Of a stretch of 64,000 nucleotides of DNA, positions 56,193-63,797 are shown in pieces. The number at the start of each line of letters is the position of its first letter. The stretch's first letter is position 1. The notes under the pieces are model-generated. The model had not been told where the DNA came from. It searched no databases and saw only the letters and a list, made by a program, of their open reading frames with translations. This DNA is from Phycisphaeraceae bacterium (GTDB lineage: Bacteria > Planctomycetota > Phycisphaerae > Phycisphaerales > UBA1924). A program made the position numbers and the translations under genes. The stretch lies in contig JAHBXB010000002.1 in NCBI GenBank assembly GCA_019636655.1, positions 384,537 to 448,536 on the forward strand. Reading direction: 5' to 3'.

Positions 56193-56824
56193 CGGTGATC
56201 GCTCCGACGGGCCGACTCGATGACCGCGGCGGTGAGGTCCGCGACCCCCCGGCGTGCAGCGGTGATGACGTTGGGCCCCTTGTAGAGAGCGGACACTTTG
56301 TGAGCCAGCTCGGTTGAACCCCAGATGACGACGCGGTCGGCCCAGGCGATGTTCGCCGCGGCGTCCTTGTGGCTGGCGGACCGCGTTCCGTCGATGAGCC
56401 TGAGTTCCAGCCGCCCGGCAGCGAGCGTGTCGATCTCCTCTCGGGAGGCTGGCGATCCGCCCAGAATGCAGAGGCGTCGCCAGCCGGCCCGCTGGCAGGC
56501 CGCAACCATCTCGGAGACCGCGGCCCGGTTCACCGAGCCGCCGCAGACCTCGCAGAACGCGGGGGTCGAGGCCGGAACGATCGCCCGCCCCGCAGCCTGC
56601 GCGGGGGCCTTGGCGGAGCAGTCGCCACGGGAACAAACCCGCATGAACTTCTCGGCGAGCAGCGCGGCGACCTGGTTGTGTTTGGACGTGCTGATCCGCG
56701 GCTTGGCGGGGCGGGAGAGCCCGGCGGTCTCGAGCGCCGGATCGTACAGCGACACCCCGCCGCCGAACCCGAGCGAGGCGAGGAGCGCCGACTTCGCGAT
56801 GTCGGGTTCTGGGGTTGAACGCAT
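56189..56824 (-). CDS. DUF2325-like protein with two C-x-C pairs
   Basis: 211 aa, not firmly recognised. Residues about 1-60 are helical (AKSALLASLGF, KPRISTSKHNQVAALLAEKFMRV). A cysteine cluster follows: CSRGDC (about 63-68) and CEVC (about 89-92), probably zinc-binding. The C-terminal half has alternating strands and helices (RLCILGGSPASREEIDTLAAGRLELRLIDG, ADRVVIWGSTELAHKVSALYKGPNVITAARRGVADL) that look like the DUF2325 Rossmann-like domain. It overlaps the CPBP gene upstream and the nucleosidase gene downstream by 4 bp each, so the three are translated together. Function unknown; see findings. Confidence 0.68.
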   Translation of the reverse strand: MRSTPEPDIAKSALLASLGFGGGVSLYDPALETAGLSRPAKPRISTSKHNQVAALLAEKFMRVCSRGDCSAKAPAQAAGRAIVPASTPAFCEVCGGSVNRAAVSEMVAACQRAGWRRLCILGGSPASREEIDTLAAGRLELRLIDGTRSASHKDAAANIAWADRVVIWGSTELAHKVSALYKGPNVITAARRGVADLTAAVIESARRSDHR

Positions 56825-57756
56825 CAGCGCGGCTTGGCGGCCCAGAGGGCCATGCCGACGTTCGCGGCGTTGAAGGCGATGTGCATCAGGATCGGAACGC
56901 CCAGACGTTTCGTGCGCTCGTAGGCGATCCCCATCAGCAGCCCGAGCAGGAACAGCAGCGGAAGGACGTAGGGCGGCACCATCGTGTAGTGCACCATCGC
57001 GAACGCGCCCGCGCAGAGCAGCAGGGCGATCCACGTCGACGAGATGATGCTCATCAGGAACGACTGAAGGAAGACGCGGTAGATCAGTTCCTCGACGATC
57101 GGCAGCAGCACAATCGCCGTCACGCCCATCACCCACGACCAGGGGTTGGTCTTGTTCGCCACGAGGCGTTCGAGGGTGGCGTGAGCGATTTCCGGAGGTG
57201 GTGCACCTTGGGACGCCTTGACCGCCAACTCGATTCCCATGTTGGTCGCCAGCAGCAGCGGCGCTGCGATCGCCGCGCAGAGCAGACCTACCGGGACGTC
57301 GGACCACCGAACCCTCAGGCCGACATCCGGCCCCCCGCGCGGAGCGAGCAGGTAGGCCAGGAAGGCCGCCGCGCCGAGCCCCAGCAGCCCCCCGCCGAGC
57401 TGGGCCAGTGCCTCGTGGCGCAGGGCCTTGGCCTCGCCGACCATGGATGCGGGGAGGCTGTGCACCAGTTGGCTGCCGACCACGACCGCGAGGAATGTCA
57501 GCAGAGCGCAGCAGAGCCAGATCACCGACGGCACCGCCACCACGTTCCGCGGCGGCCTGCGAGCGAACGACCCGGGCCGGATGACATCCGCCACGAACAG
57601 GAACACGATCACGCCCGCCGCGGCCACCGCGATCCCGGTATCCGAGATCACCGTGGCCAGCTTCGCAGCCGGCGGAACGGCCTTCTTTTGCTGAGCCTGC
57701 GCCATCGCTGCGGCGGCGGGGACGAGCGCCGCGCCGAGTGCAACAATGGTGGTCAT
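56824..57756 (-). CDS. CPBP-family intramembrane glutamic protease
   Basis: 310 aa with about eight membrane helices and a possible N-terminal signal or first helix. The three family motifs are present: EELIYR (glutamate pair and arginine, about 215), FAMVH (FxxxH), and HIAFNAAN (HxxxN) near the C-terminus. Likely an Abi/CAAX-like endopeptidase. The start at 57756 overlaps the oppositely directed start codon of the IGPS-like gene through the palindrome CATG. It forms an operon with the DUF2325-like and MTA nucleosidase genes through 4-bp overlaps. Confidence 0.88.
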   Translation of the reverse strand: MTTIVALGAALVPAAAAMAQAQQKKAVPPAAKLATVISDTGIAVAAAGVIVFLFVADVIRPGSFARRPPRNVVAVPSVIWLCCALLTFLAVVVGSQLVHSLPASMVGEAKALRHEALAQLGGGLLGLGAAAFLAYLLAPRGGPDVGLRVRWSDVPVGLLCAAIAAPLLLATNMGIELAVKASQGAPPPEIAHATLERLVANKTNPWSWVMGVTAIVLLPIVEELIYRVFLQSFLMSIISSTWIALLLCAGAFAMVHYTMVPPYVLPLLFLLGLLMGIAYERTKRLGVPILMHIAFNAANVGMALWAAKPR

Positions 57757-58642
57757 GGAGGAGCGACTGGCCAGGCTGGTGGACGAGGCGAAGGCCCGTG
57801 TCGAGCGTGCCAGAGCGCAGATGCCGTTCGCAGAGCTTGAAGCGATGGTGGCCCAGGCGGACCCGGCGCGCAACTTCTTCGCCGCGGCCACTCGGCATGC
57901 GTCGTCGGGGAGTGTTTCGGATCCGGGGTATGTATCGCTCATTGCTGAAGTCGTTCGCCCTGGCCCCTTCCCGGGATCGGCAATCGGGCCTCTCCCGCCC
58001 CAGCCGGGCGGGCATCAAGAGTCCGGGCCAACCGTAGATCCCGTGGCAGTTGCCAGAAGGTATCACGCCGGCGGAGCCGCGGCGGTGTCGTGCGTGACGG
58101 AGGGAATTGGCGGCTTCGGGCTGGCCACCATCGAGTCGATCCGTGGGGCCGTGCCGATTCCGGTCATGCGCCGGGACGTCATCGTTGATCCGTGGCAACT
58201 CTGGGAAAGCCGGGCGGCCGGGGCGGACGCGGTGCTCCTGATGTCCGAGTGCCTGACCGAGGGCCAGATCGTCGACATGCAGATCCTGGCCCAGCAAATG
58301 GGGCTGACGACCGTGCTGGAAGTGCGATCGATGGACAGCCTGCTGCGCGTCCGCCCGTACGTGGGCTTTCCCCACCAGGCCTACGGACTGCTGAGCATCA
58401 ACAACCGGGACATGGCCGGCGCGGCTGGACAGGATGAAGGAGATGTCGCCGGCACGCTTCGCCTGCTGGACCTGGTCGACGATCGCACAACACTCATCAG
58501 TGAGGGTGGCGTCAGGTATCGTGCCGATGTGCTCAAACTGGCGGGAGAGGGTGTCAGGACCGTGCTGTGCGGGGCTGAACTGGTGGCGAAAGAGGACCCT
58601 GGCGCCGCCGTCGCGGAACTCTTGGGCGTTTCCGTGCGTTAG
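57746..58642 (+). CDS. Indole-3-glycerol-phosphate-synthase-like protein, catalytic residues altered
   Basis: 298 aa; 57755 is the alternative start. The (beta/alpha)8 IGPS fold is clear: LIAEVVRPGPFPG, VARRYHAGGAAAVSCVTEG, PVMRRDVIVDPWQLWESRAAGADAVLLM, TTVLEVRSMDSLL, LLSINNRDMAG, TLISEGGV, VLCGAELVAKEDPGAAVAELLG. However the catalytic lysine of EVKRxSPS is Val, the general-acid lysine of LRKDF is Arg, and SES is SEG. The Glu and Asn of the active site remain. Tryptophan synthesis by this protein is therefore doubtful; no trp genes are adjacent. It may be a binding protein or use another substrate. No clear ribosome site. Confidence 0.85.
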   Translation: MVVMEERLARLVDEAKARVERARAQMPFAELEAMVAQADPARNFFAAATRHASSGSVSDPGYVSLIAEVVRPGPFPGSAIGPLPPQPGGHQESGPTVDPVAVARRYHAGGAAAVSCVTEGIGGFGLATIESIRGAVPIPVMRRDVIVDPWQLWESRAAGADAVLLMSECLTEGQIVDMQILAQQMGLTTVLEVRSMDSLLRVRPYVGFPHQAYGLLSINNRDMAGAAGQDEGDVAGTLRLLDLVDDRTTLISEGGVRYRADVLKLAGEGVRTVLCGAELVAKEDPGAAVAELLGVSVR

Positions 58643-58825
58643 ACGGAACGAGCGGGGCGGCGCATCCATGCGTTGGCCCACGAGAGATGAGGTCATATTG
58701 ATCCGATAAAAGCCGTGTTGTTCGCGGGGCTAGAGTTGGGCCTTTCGGTGCGGCGGGCCGCACGCCCGCGTTCCGGGGCCGGTTCGGGCCCTTCGCAAGT
58801 TCACCACTTGTTCTGGAGTCATTGG

Positions 58826-60121
58826 ATGCACACTCTTCGGAATTTCGCGGCCGGGGCCATGGCGGCACTCCTGGCTGGCTTGTCACCGGCCGTTGCACAG
58901 CCTCCTGCCGGCGCCGAGCCGCACGTGGATGAGGCCGCCAAGGCCCTGCTCCAGCAGGCCGCCGATGCGTTGTCCAAGGTCGAGACCATGCAGTTCTCGT
59001 CGCACCGGTACATGACCGGTGTGCCGATCCAGCTCGACTTCTCGGGCGATGTCATGCTGATCCGCACCGCGACGGACAAGACTCGCACGCCGATGCAGGT
59101 CAAGGGCCGCAGCAAGAGCATGGGGCCGCAGGACGAGCAATTCTGGTACATGATCGACGGCGCGGGGAACATGACCGCGGTCGACCAGATGGGGAAGGTC
59201 GTTCACGACGGTCAGATTCAGCCGAACATCCCGGCGTTCAACCAGCGCAGCCAGGGTGAGCAGCTGCTGATGGATGTGTTCTTCTCGCAGACCCCGCTCA
59301 AGGGCGAGATGGCCGCCGAGACCATCGTGAAAGAGCCGGATGCGGAGGTCAACGGCGAGATGTGCGACGTTATACGTGCCAGCAAGGCCCTCCGCCAGGG
59401 TGGGGGCGGCACGGGCTGGACAATGTGGCACCTGAGCAAGAAGGACCACCTGCCTCGCCGCTGGGAGCAGGGCGCGGAGATCGGAAACAACCCGCCGATC
59501 GTGGTGATCGTCGAACTGTCGAACTTGAAGACGAATACCGGACTGAAGCGCGAGGACCTGGCGATCAAGGTCCCCGAGGGGTTCGAGGTCGTGAAGCACG
59601 CGGCACCGGCGCTGACGCCGCCCGCCCCGCCAACTGGGCTTGATCCGTCTGTGCAGGTCGAGCCGGTTCCGCCCCCGGTGATCGGCATCGCCCCGGGCCT
59701 CAGCGCCCCCGGATTCGAACTCAAGGGCGCGGACGGCTCGTCGGTCAAGCTCGAGGACCTCAAGGGCCACCCTTCAGTGCTCGCCTTCCTGTGGAGCCGA
59801 AACGTGCCCTCGGGCAAGGCGGGGCCTGTGCTCGAAGAAGTTCTGGGCGCCTTCCCGCCTAAGAGCGTGAACGTCTACGCGATGGCCTGCCGCGAGAAGA
59901 CCCCCGAGGACGCCACCAAGTTCCAGGGCGAGAAGTTTCCCAAGGTCCCGGTGCTGTTGGGCGCGGACGACGTCGCCACGCTGTACCAGGTCAAGGGCTT
60001 CCCGTCGTTCTACGTGCTCGACGGGGAGGGCCGGATTGTCGAGTTCTTCCAGACGTCCGACATCCCGAACCTGAAGGACAAGCTCACCGCCGCGGTGCAG
60101 AAGGCGATGACCAAGAACTGA
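58826..60121 (+). CDS. Exported redoxin-like protein with LolA/DUF2092-like N-terminal domain
   Basis: 431 aa. Signal peptide ends near PAVAQ. Residues about 35-245 form a beta-rich domain (MQFSSHRYMTGVPIQLDFSGDVMLIRTATDKTRTPMQVKG, GTGWTMWHLSKKDHLPRRWEQ) like DUF2092/LolA. A Pro-rich linker leads to a thioredoxin-fold domain (about 300-430: GLSAPGFELKGADGSSVKLEDLKGHPSVLAFLWSRNVPSGKAGPVLEEV, FPSFYVLDGEGRIVEFF). The usual CxxC is replaced by SRNVPSGKA, so it cannot act as a dithiol oxidoreductase. A strong terminator follows. Confidence 0.85.
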   Translation: MHTLRNFAAGAMAALLAGLSPAVAQPPAGAEPHVDEAAKALLQQAADALSKVETMQFSSHRYMTGVPIQLDFSGDVMLIRTATDKTRTPMQVKGRSKSMGPQDEQFWYMIDGAGNMTAVDQMGKVVHDGQIQPNIPAFNQRSQGEQLLMDVFFSQTPLKGEMAAETIVKEPDAEVNGEMCDVIRASKALRQGGGGTGWTMWHLSKKDHLPRRWEQGAEIGNNPPIVVIVELSNLKTNTGLKREDLAIKVPEGFEVVKHAAPALTPPAPPTGLDPSVQVEPVPPPVIGIAPGLSAPGFELKGADGSSVKLEDLKGHPSVLAFLWSRNVPSGKAGPVLEEVLGAFPPKSVNVYAMACREKTPEDATKFQGEKFPKVPVLLGADDVATLYQVKGFPSFYVLDGEGRIVEFFQTSDIPNLKDKLTAAVQKAMTKN

Positions 60122-60144
60122 GTCTTGCATTACATCCACCGAGC

Positions 60145-60175
60145 AGGGCGGGTCCGCGAGGGCCCGCCCTTTTTT
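60145..60175 (+). terminator. Rho-independent terminator after the redoxin-like gene
   Basis: GC stem AGGGCGGG (60145-60152) with CCCGCCCT (60163-60170), loop TCCGCGAGGG, then a run of T to 60175. Clear intrinsic terminator, 23 bp after the stop. Confidence 0.92.
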
Positions 60176-60195
60176 CGTGGCCATGCTGCACAGGT

Positions 60196-60717
60196 CTACC
60201 GGCCGCTGTTCCACTGCCGCATGTAGTCGTCCGCCGCGGCGTCCATGGCGTTCAGGCTCGCCCGGAGGGCGTCGGCGTTGGAGAGCGCCCGGATGTTCTG
60301 ACCAAAGCCGCGAGAGTTGACCATGCTCTGCATGGAACGGGCGGCGCGGTCGAAGGCGATATGCATGTCCTGGAGCGAGTCGTAACGGGGCTCGGTGACC
60401 CCAGGGCTCTCGGCGTACGCGACATTGAGGCGACTCCACGCCATCTGTTCATACCGGACCGCCTGGTTGATCTGGTAGATGGTGGCGCTGAGATCATCCA
60501 TGTGCTCGAGTTGGCCGGCAACCGACTTCAGCGCTCCTCGGACCTCCTGATTGGCCTTCAGGTACTGCATCGCGGCGGCGTCGAACCCGGTCAGTTGGGA
60601 TGCACCCGGCGGGGCTTGCTGGCCCGAAGACGCACACCCGGCGTGCCCGGCGACTGTCAGCGCCAGGCCGATCACGGCCAGGCTCGCGGCTCGGACACGG
60701 CTGCATCGTTGAATCAT
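60196..60717 (-). CDS. Small lipoprotein-like helical protein
   Basis: 173 aa with GGAGGTGA 3 nt before the ATG, one of the strongest ribosome sites in the window. Signal peptide ends at GHAGC, a lipobox-like site. The mature part is entirely helical (AMQYLKANQEVRGALKSVAGQLEHMDDLSATIYQINQAVRYEQMAWSRL), with little else. Not recognised. It follows the phosphatase gene by 23 bp and may be co-transcribed with it, which would make it a partner of that sensor. Confidence 0.75.
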   Translation of the reverse strand: MIQRCSRVRAASLAVIGLALTVAGHAGCASSGQQAPPGASQLTGFDAAAMQYLKANQEVRGALKSVAGQLEHMDDLSATIYQINQAVRYEQMAWSRLNVAYAESPGVTEPRYDSLQDMHIAFDRAARSMQSMVNSRGFGQNIRALSNADALRASLNAMDAAADDYMRQWNSGR

Positions 60718-60740
60718 GGTTCACCTCCGCGGGCAGAGAG

Positions 60741-62711
60741 TTACTTCAGGCGTGCGATGACGAACGTGACGTCGTCCTGCGGCGTCACCCCGCCACGGAA
60801 CTCTCGCAGGTCCTGCTCGAGCAGGTCGGCGACGTTCGCGACAGGCTGATCGTGGTGCCGGCGGAGCAGGTCCTTGAGCCGTTCCTTCCCATAGAACTCG
60901 CCCGACCCGTTCCGCATCTCCCAGATCCCGTCGGTTCCGACGAACAGTACGTCGCCCGGCCGCAGCCCGGTGGCGGAGTATTCGTCGTACTGCTCGTCGC
61001 CCACGATCCCGAGCGGGGGGCCGCCGCCGGAGAGTTCATCGAACTCGGCCCGGTCGGGACGGTACACCAACGTGGGGTCGTGCCCGGCGCTGGCCCACCG
61101 GGCCGTGCCATCGGTTGGATCGAGCACGAGAAGGGACATCGTCATGAACTGGTTGTGCCTCGCATCCGACGCGAGCACGCGGTTCACGATCGACATCAGT
61201 TCGGCGAGCCCGCCGGGGGATCCGGCCCTGGCGCGCAGGGCAGCGCGGGCCGAGGCCATGAGCAACGCAGCACCGATCCCGTGGCCCATGACGTCGCCGA
61301 CAGCGATCAGGGTCCCGTGGCCGGGAGACGCGGACACATCGATAAAATCGAAGTAATCACCCCCGGCCTCGTCGCAGTACTTCGAGCGGCCCTCGATGTC
61401 GAGCCGGTCCGAGGCGGGCGATTGGGCCGGCAGCAGACTCTGCTGCACCGCAACCGCCACCGCCAGCGATTTTTCCATCTCGATGCGTTCGCGGAGTTGC
61501 CCCGCCATGGCGTTCAGATCGTCGGAGAGCGTCTGGAGTTCGCGCGCGGCGCGAAGGTCGATCCGGCGGTCGAACTCGCCGGCCCCGACCCGGCGGACAT
61601 GCTCGGAGAGCGTCTCAAGAGGCCCGGAGATCGACCGCGACAACCGCCACCCCAGGGCCAGGCTCGCCGCGACGACGACCATCGCGAGCAGGATGGACCG
61701 GCGCTGCATCGCGTTCACATCCGAAAGGAACACCGACTCCGGGAGGACCGTCACGATCCGCCAGTTCACCCCGGGAAACGGCGAGATCGATTGGACCGTC
61801 GCACGGGCCGGGCGCCCCCCCACTTCGATCCGTCGCATCGGCCCCTGATCGTCCGAGGCACCCCCCACCCGGTCCGCCCCTGCGCCCGCCACAGCGACCG
61901 CGGCGGGGCTGGTCGTGCCGGCCAGCGAGACCCGCTCGCCGTCATCGGTCACCACCCGGCCGGTGGACGCGGCAACCACCAGATCGGTGTCGTCAACGAC
62001 AAAGACCGATCCGTGCTCCGCGATTGCGAGCCTCTTGAGGAAGTCCGAGAGGCTGCTGAGCGTGACATCGATGACCAGGACTCCCCGGAGCGAACCGTCC
62101 GCCGCGCGGATCGGACGGGTGTAGCCAGTGCCGGTGCTCGCCGCGCCGCCCTTGACGCCGAACCAGAAGTAGACGGGGGTCCAGACGGGACCGTCGGCTT
62201 TGATCGCCGCGTCCCACCACGGGCGTTCCCGCGGGTCGTAATGGTGCACCTTCAGGGGCGGCTCAAGGACGTTGCCCTGCTCATCCATGGCGGACTCGAC
62301 GGCCTCGTCGTTCTCGCCGCCGACCACCCTTCCGACCTCCAAGCGGCCCGGGCCCTTGAGCAACCACGTCGCATCGCCTGCTGGGTTTCCGAAGCAGATC
62401 GACGCCACACCGGGGCTGGTCAGCAGGTCCTGGAGCATTGTCGGCTCCCAGGTCGTCAACTGGCTTGCCGTGAGCGTGCCATCGGCCAGACGCCGTGCGT
62501 ACAGATCGCTCGCCCGCATGGCGTGCTGAAGGTACGTCTTGATCTCGGCCGCGGTGCGCTCCGAGTCGCCGTCAACGAGCGCCTGGGCGAGGTCCTCGGC
62601 GATCCTGTGGCTGGTGATCGAGGACAGCGTCACCAGCAATGCCGAGGCGATGATGATAGGGAGCGCCACAACCAGTGCGCCGAGCAATCGGATGGATGGC
62701 GCTCGTCTCAT
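60741..62711 (-). CDS. Membrane sensor phosphatase: Cache domain, HAMP, SpoIIE-type PP2C
   Basis: 656 aa. A signal anchor (IRLLGALVVALPIIIASALLVTL, about 7-29) and a second helix near 330-350 bracket an extracytoplasmic Cache-like sensor domain (KVHHYDPRERPWWDAAIKADGPVWTPVYFWFGVKG). A HAMP linker (SRSISGPLETLSEHVRRVGAGEFDRRIDL) leads to the PP2C/SpoIIE domain (about 430-655): YCDEAGGDYFDFIDVS, IAVGDVMGHGIGAALLMA, and GVTPQDDVTFVIARLK, all metal-binding Asp motifs present. These proteins act in partner-switching pathways on anti-sigma-factor antagonists. The mRNA start is close to the ATG (TACACT ends 10 nt upstream). Confidence 0.93.
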   Translation of the reverse strand: MRRAPSIRLLGALVVALPIIIASALLVTLSSITSHRIAEDLAQALVDGDSERTAAEIKTYLQHAMRASDLYARRLADGTLTASQLTTWEPTMLQDLLTSPGVASICFGNPAGDATWLLKGPGRLEVGRVVGGENDEAVESAMDEQGNVLEPPLKVHHYDPRERPWWDAAIKADGPVWTPVYFWFGVKGGAASTGTGYTRPIRAADGSLRGVLVIDVTLSSLSDFLKRLAIAEHGSVFVVDDTDLVVAASTGRVVTDDGERVSLAGTTSPAAVAVAGAGADRVGGASDDQGPMRRIEVGGRPARATVQSISPFPGVNWRIVTVLPESVFLSDVNAMQRRSILLAMVVVAASLALGWRLSRSISGPLETLSEHVRRVGAGEFDRRIDLRAARELQTLSDDLNAMAGQLRERIEMEKSLAVAVAVQQSLLPAQSPASDRLDIEGRSKYCDEAGGDYFDFIDVSASPGHGTLIAVGDVMGHGIGAALLMASARAALRARAGSPGGLAELMSIVNRVLASDARHNQFMTMSLLVLDPTDGTARWASAGHDPTLVYRPDRAEFDELSGGGPPLGIVGDEQYDEYSATGLRPGDVLFVGTDGIWEMRNGSGEFYGKERLKDLLRRHHDQPVANVADLLEQDLREFRGGVTPQDDVTFVIARLK

Positions 62712-62721
62712 CAGGGCCGGC

Positions 62722-62727
62722 AGTGTA
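62722..62727 (-). promoter_or_regulatory. -10-like TACACT, 10 nt before ATG
   Basis: Minus-strand TACACT before the phosphatase gene; predicted leader of 3 to 4 nt. Confidence 0.45.
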
Positions 62728-62766
62728 CTGCAAGCCGCGGCCGCCATTGTCAGGCGGCCGGCGTGA

Positions 62767-63141
62767 TCAGGCCGCGACTTCAGCCGGCGGGGGCGCGGGG
62801 GTTGGCTGAGGGGGTCCGCCAGCGATGTGCGTCAACTTCAGGCCGATGATACCGGCGCCGATCAGCACCATGCATGCCACCTGCAGGACCGACAACTTCT
62901 CGCCCAGAAACACAGCGCCGACGAGCACTGTTCCCAGGGCGCCGATCCCAACCCAGACGGTGTACGAGATCCCGATCGGCAGCGTCTGCATCGCCTTGGC
63001 AAGCAGGGTGAAACTGATGACCATCGCACCGATAGTCCACACCGAAGGCCAGAGCCTGGTGAACCCCGCCGTGTGCTTCAAACCGATCGCCCACCCGACC
63101 TCGAACAACCCGGCGATGATCAGCAAGACCCATGGGAGCAT
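62767..63141 (-). CDS. gdx: SMR-family guanidinium exporter (Gdx/SugE)
   Basis: 124 aa, four-helix small multidrug resistance protein. MLPWVLLIIAGLFEVGWAIGLKHTAGFTRLWPSVWT is the Gdx/SugE signature, with the essential Glu in helix 1 (LFEVGWA) and the KxTxGFTR loop of the SugE branch. The C-terminal 18 residues are a Pro/Ala tail. GAAGGAGGT 7 nt upstream is a strong ribosome site. Gdx subtypes export guanidinium, not drugs. No guanidine riboswitch is seen in the short upstream region. Confidence 0.92.
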   Translation of the reverse strand: MLPWVLLIIAGLFEVGWAIGLKHTAGFTRLWPSVWTIGAMVISFTLLAKAMQTLPIGISYTVWVGIGALGTVLVGAVFLGEKLSVLQVACMVLIGAGIIGLKLTHIAGGPPQPTPAPPPAEVAA

Positions 63142-63212
63142 GGTGACCTCCTTCGGCGAACGAACCCCATGACCACGGTATCTGATCCTTAGGGCGTCCG
63201 CCGACACGGTCG

Positions 63213-63758
63213 CTACGCCAGCTGAGGCTTCGTCGCAGCGACAGCTGCCAGGCGATCGCCCGCCAGCCGGTGCACCGTCCACTCCGACATTGGGGTGGCG
63301 CCGAGCGCACGGTAGAAGTCGATCGCGGGCGTGTTCCAATCGAGGACGGACCACTCCAGTCGCTGGCAACCGCGCGCAGCGGCGATCGACGCAACCTCCA
63401 CGAAGAGGGCCTTGCCGAGGCCCCGGCCCCTCGCCGCCGGCCGGACGAACAGATCCTCCAAGTAGATCCCCGGCTTGCCGACCCAGGTGGAGAAGTTCGC
63501 GTAGAACAGCGCGAGCCCCTGGGGGACAGAATCGATCTCGCCGATCAGGCACTCGGCGACCGGTCCACTCTTGGGGACGTTGGAGACGCCCTGCCAGTCG
63601 TCAAAGCTGTTCCCAAAGAGGTGACGCCGAAGGTCACCCTCGGTGGCGACGGCCTGCTCCGGCGCCTTCTCGTACTCCGCGAGTTCGCGGATAAGGGCGA
63701 GGATCTCCGGCACATCAGCGGGCGTCGCCGCCCGGATCGAAACAGGACCGTTTCCCAT
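63213..63758 (-). CDS. GNAT-family N-acetyltransferase, diamine/spermidine acetyltransferase-like
   Basis: 181 aa. Core GNAT elements: ILALIRELAEYEKAPEQ (N-terminal helix), FYANFSTWVGKPGIYLEDLFVRPAARGRGLGKALFVEVA with the R-x-x-G-x-G/A pyrophosphate loop, and CQRLEWSVLDWNTPAIDFYRALGA, the SSAT-type end. Best match in style to spermidine/diamine N-acetyltransferases. Substrate is inferred. TATGCT ends 6 nt before the ATG, with no ribosome site. Confidence 0.9.
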   Translation of the reverse strand: MGNGPVSIRAATPADVPEILALIRELAEYEKAPEQAVATEGDLRRHLFGNSFDDWQGVSNVPKSGPVAECLIGEIDSVPQGLALFYANFSTWVGKPGIYLEDLFVRPAARGRGLGKALFVEVASIAAARGCQRLEWSVLDWNTPAIDFYRALGATPMSEWTVHRLAGDRLAAVAATKPQLA

Positions 63759-63764
63759 CCCACG

Positions 63765-63770
63765 AGCATA
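63765..63770 (-). promoter_or_regulatory. -10-like TATGCT, 6 nt before ATG
   Basis: Minus-strand TATGCT ends 6 nt before the acetyltransferase ATG at 63758. Confidence 0.5.
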
Positions 63771-63797
63771 CGGATAGGCCGCACGGAAGAACGGGAG

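Noticed and set aside
63142-63212. Possible guanidine riboswitch upstream of the Gdx gene.
   Set aside because: The gap is only 71 bp and does not contain the ACGR/ykkC-type or guanidine-III conserved elements.
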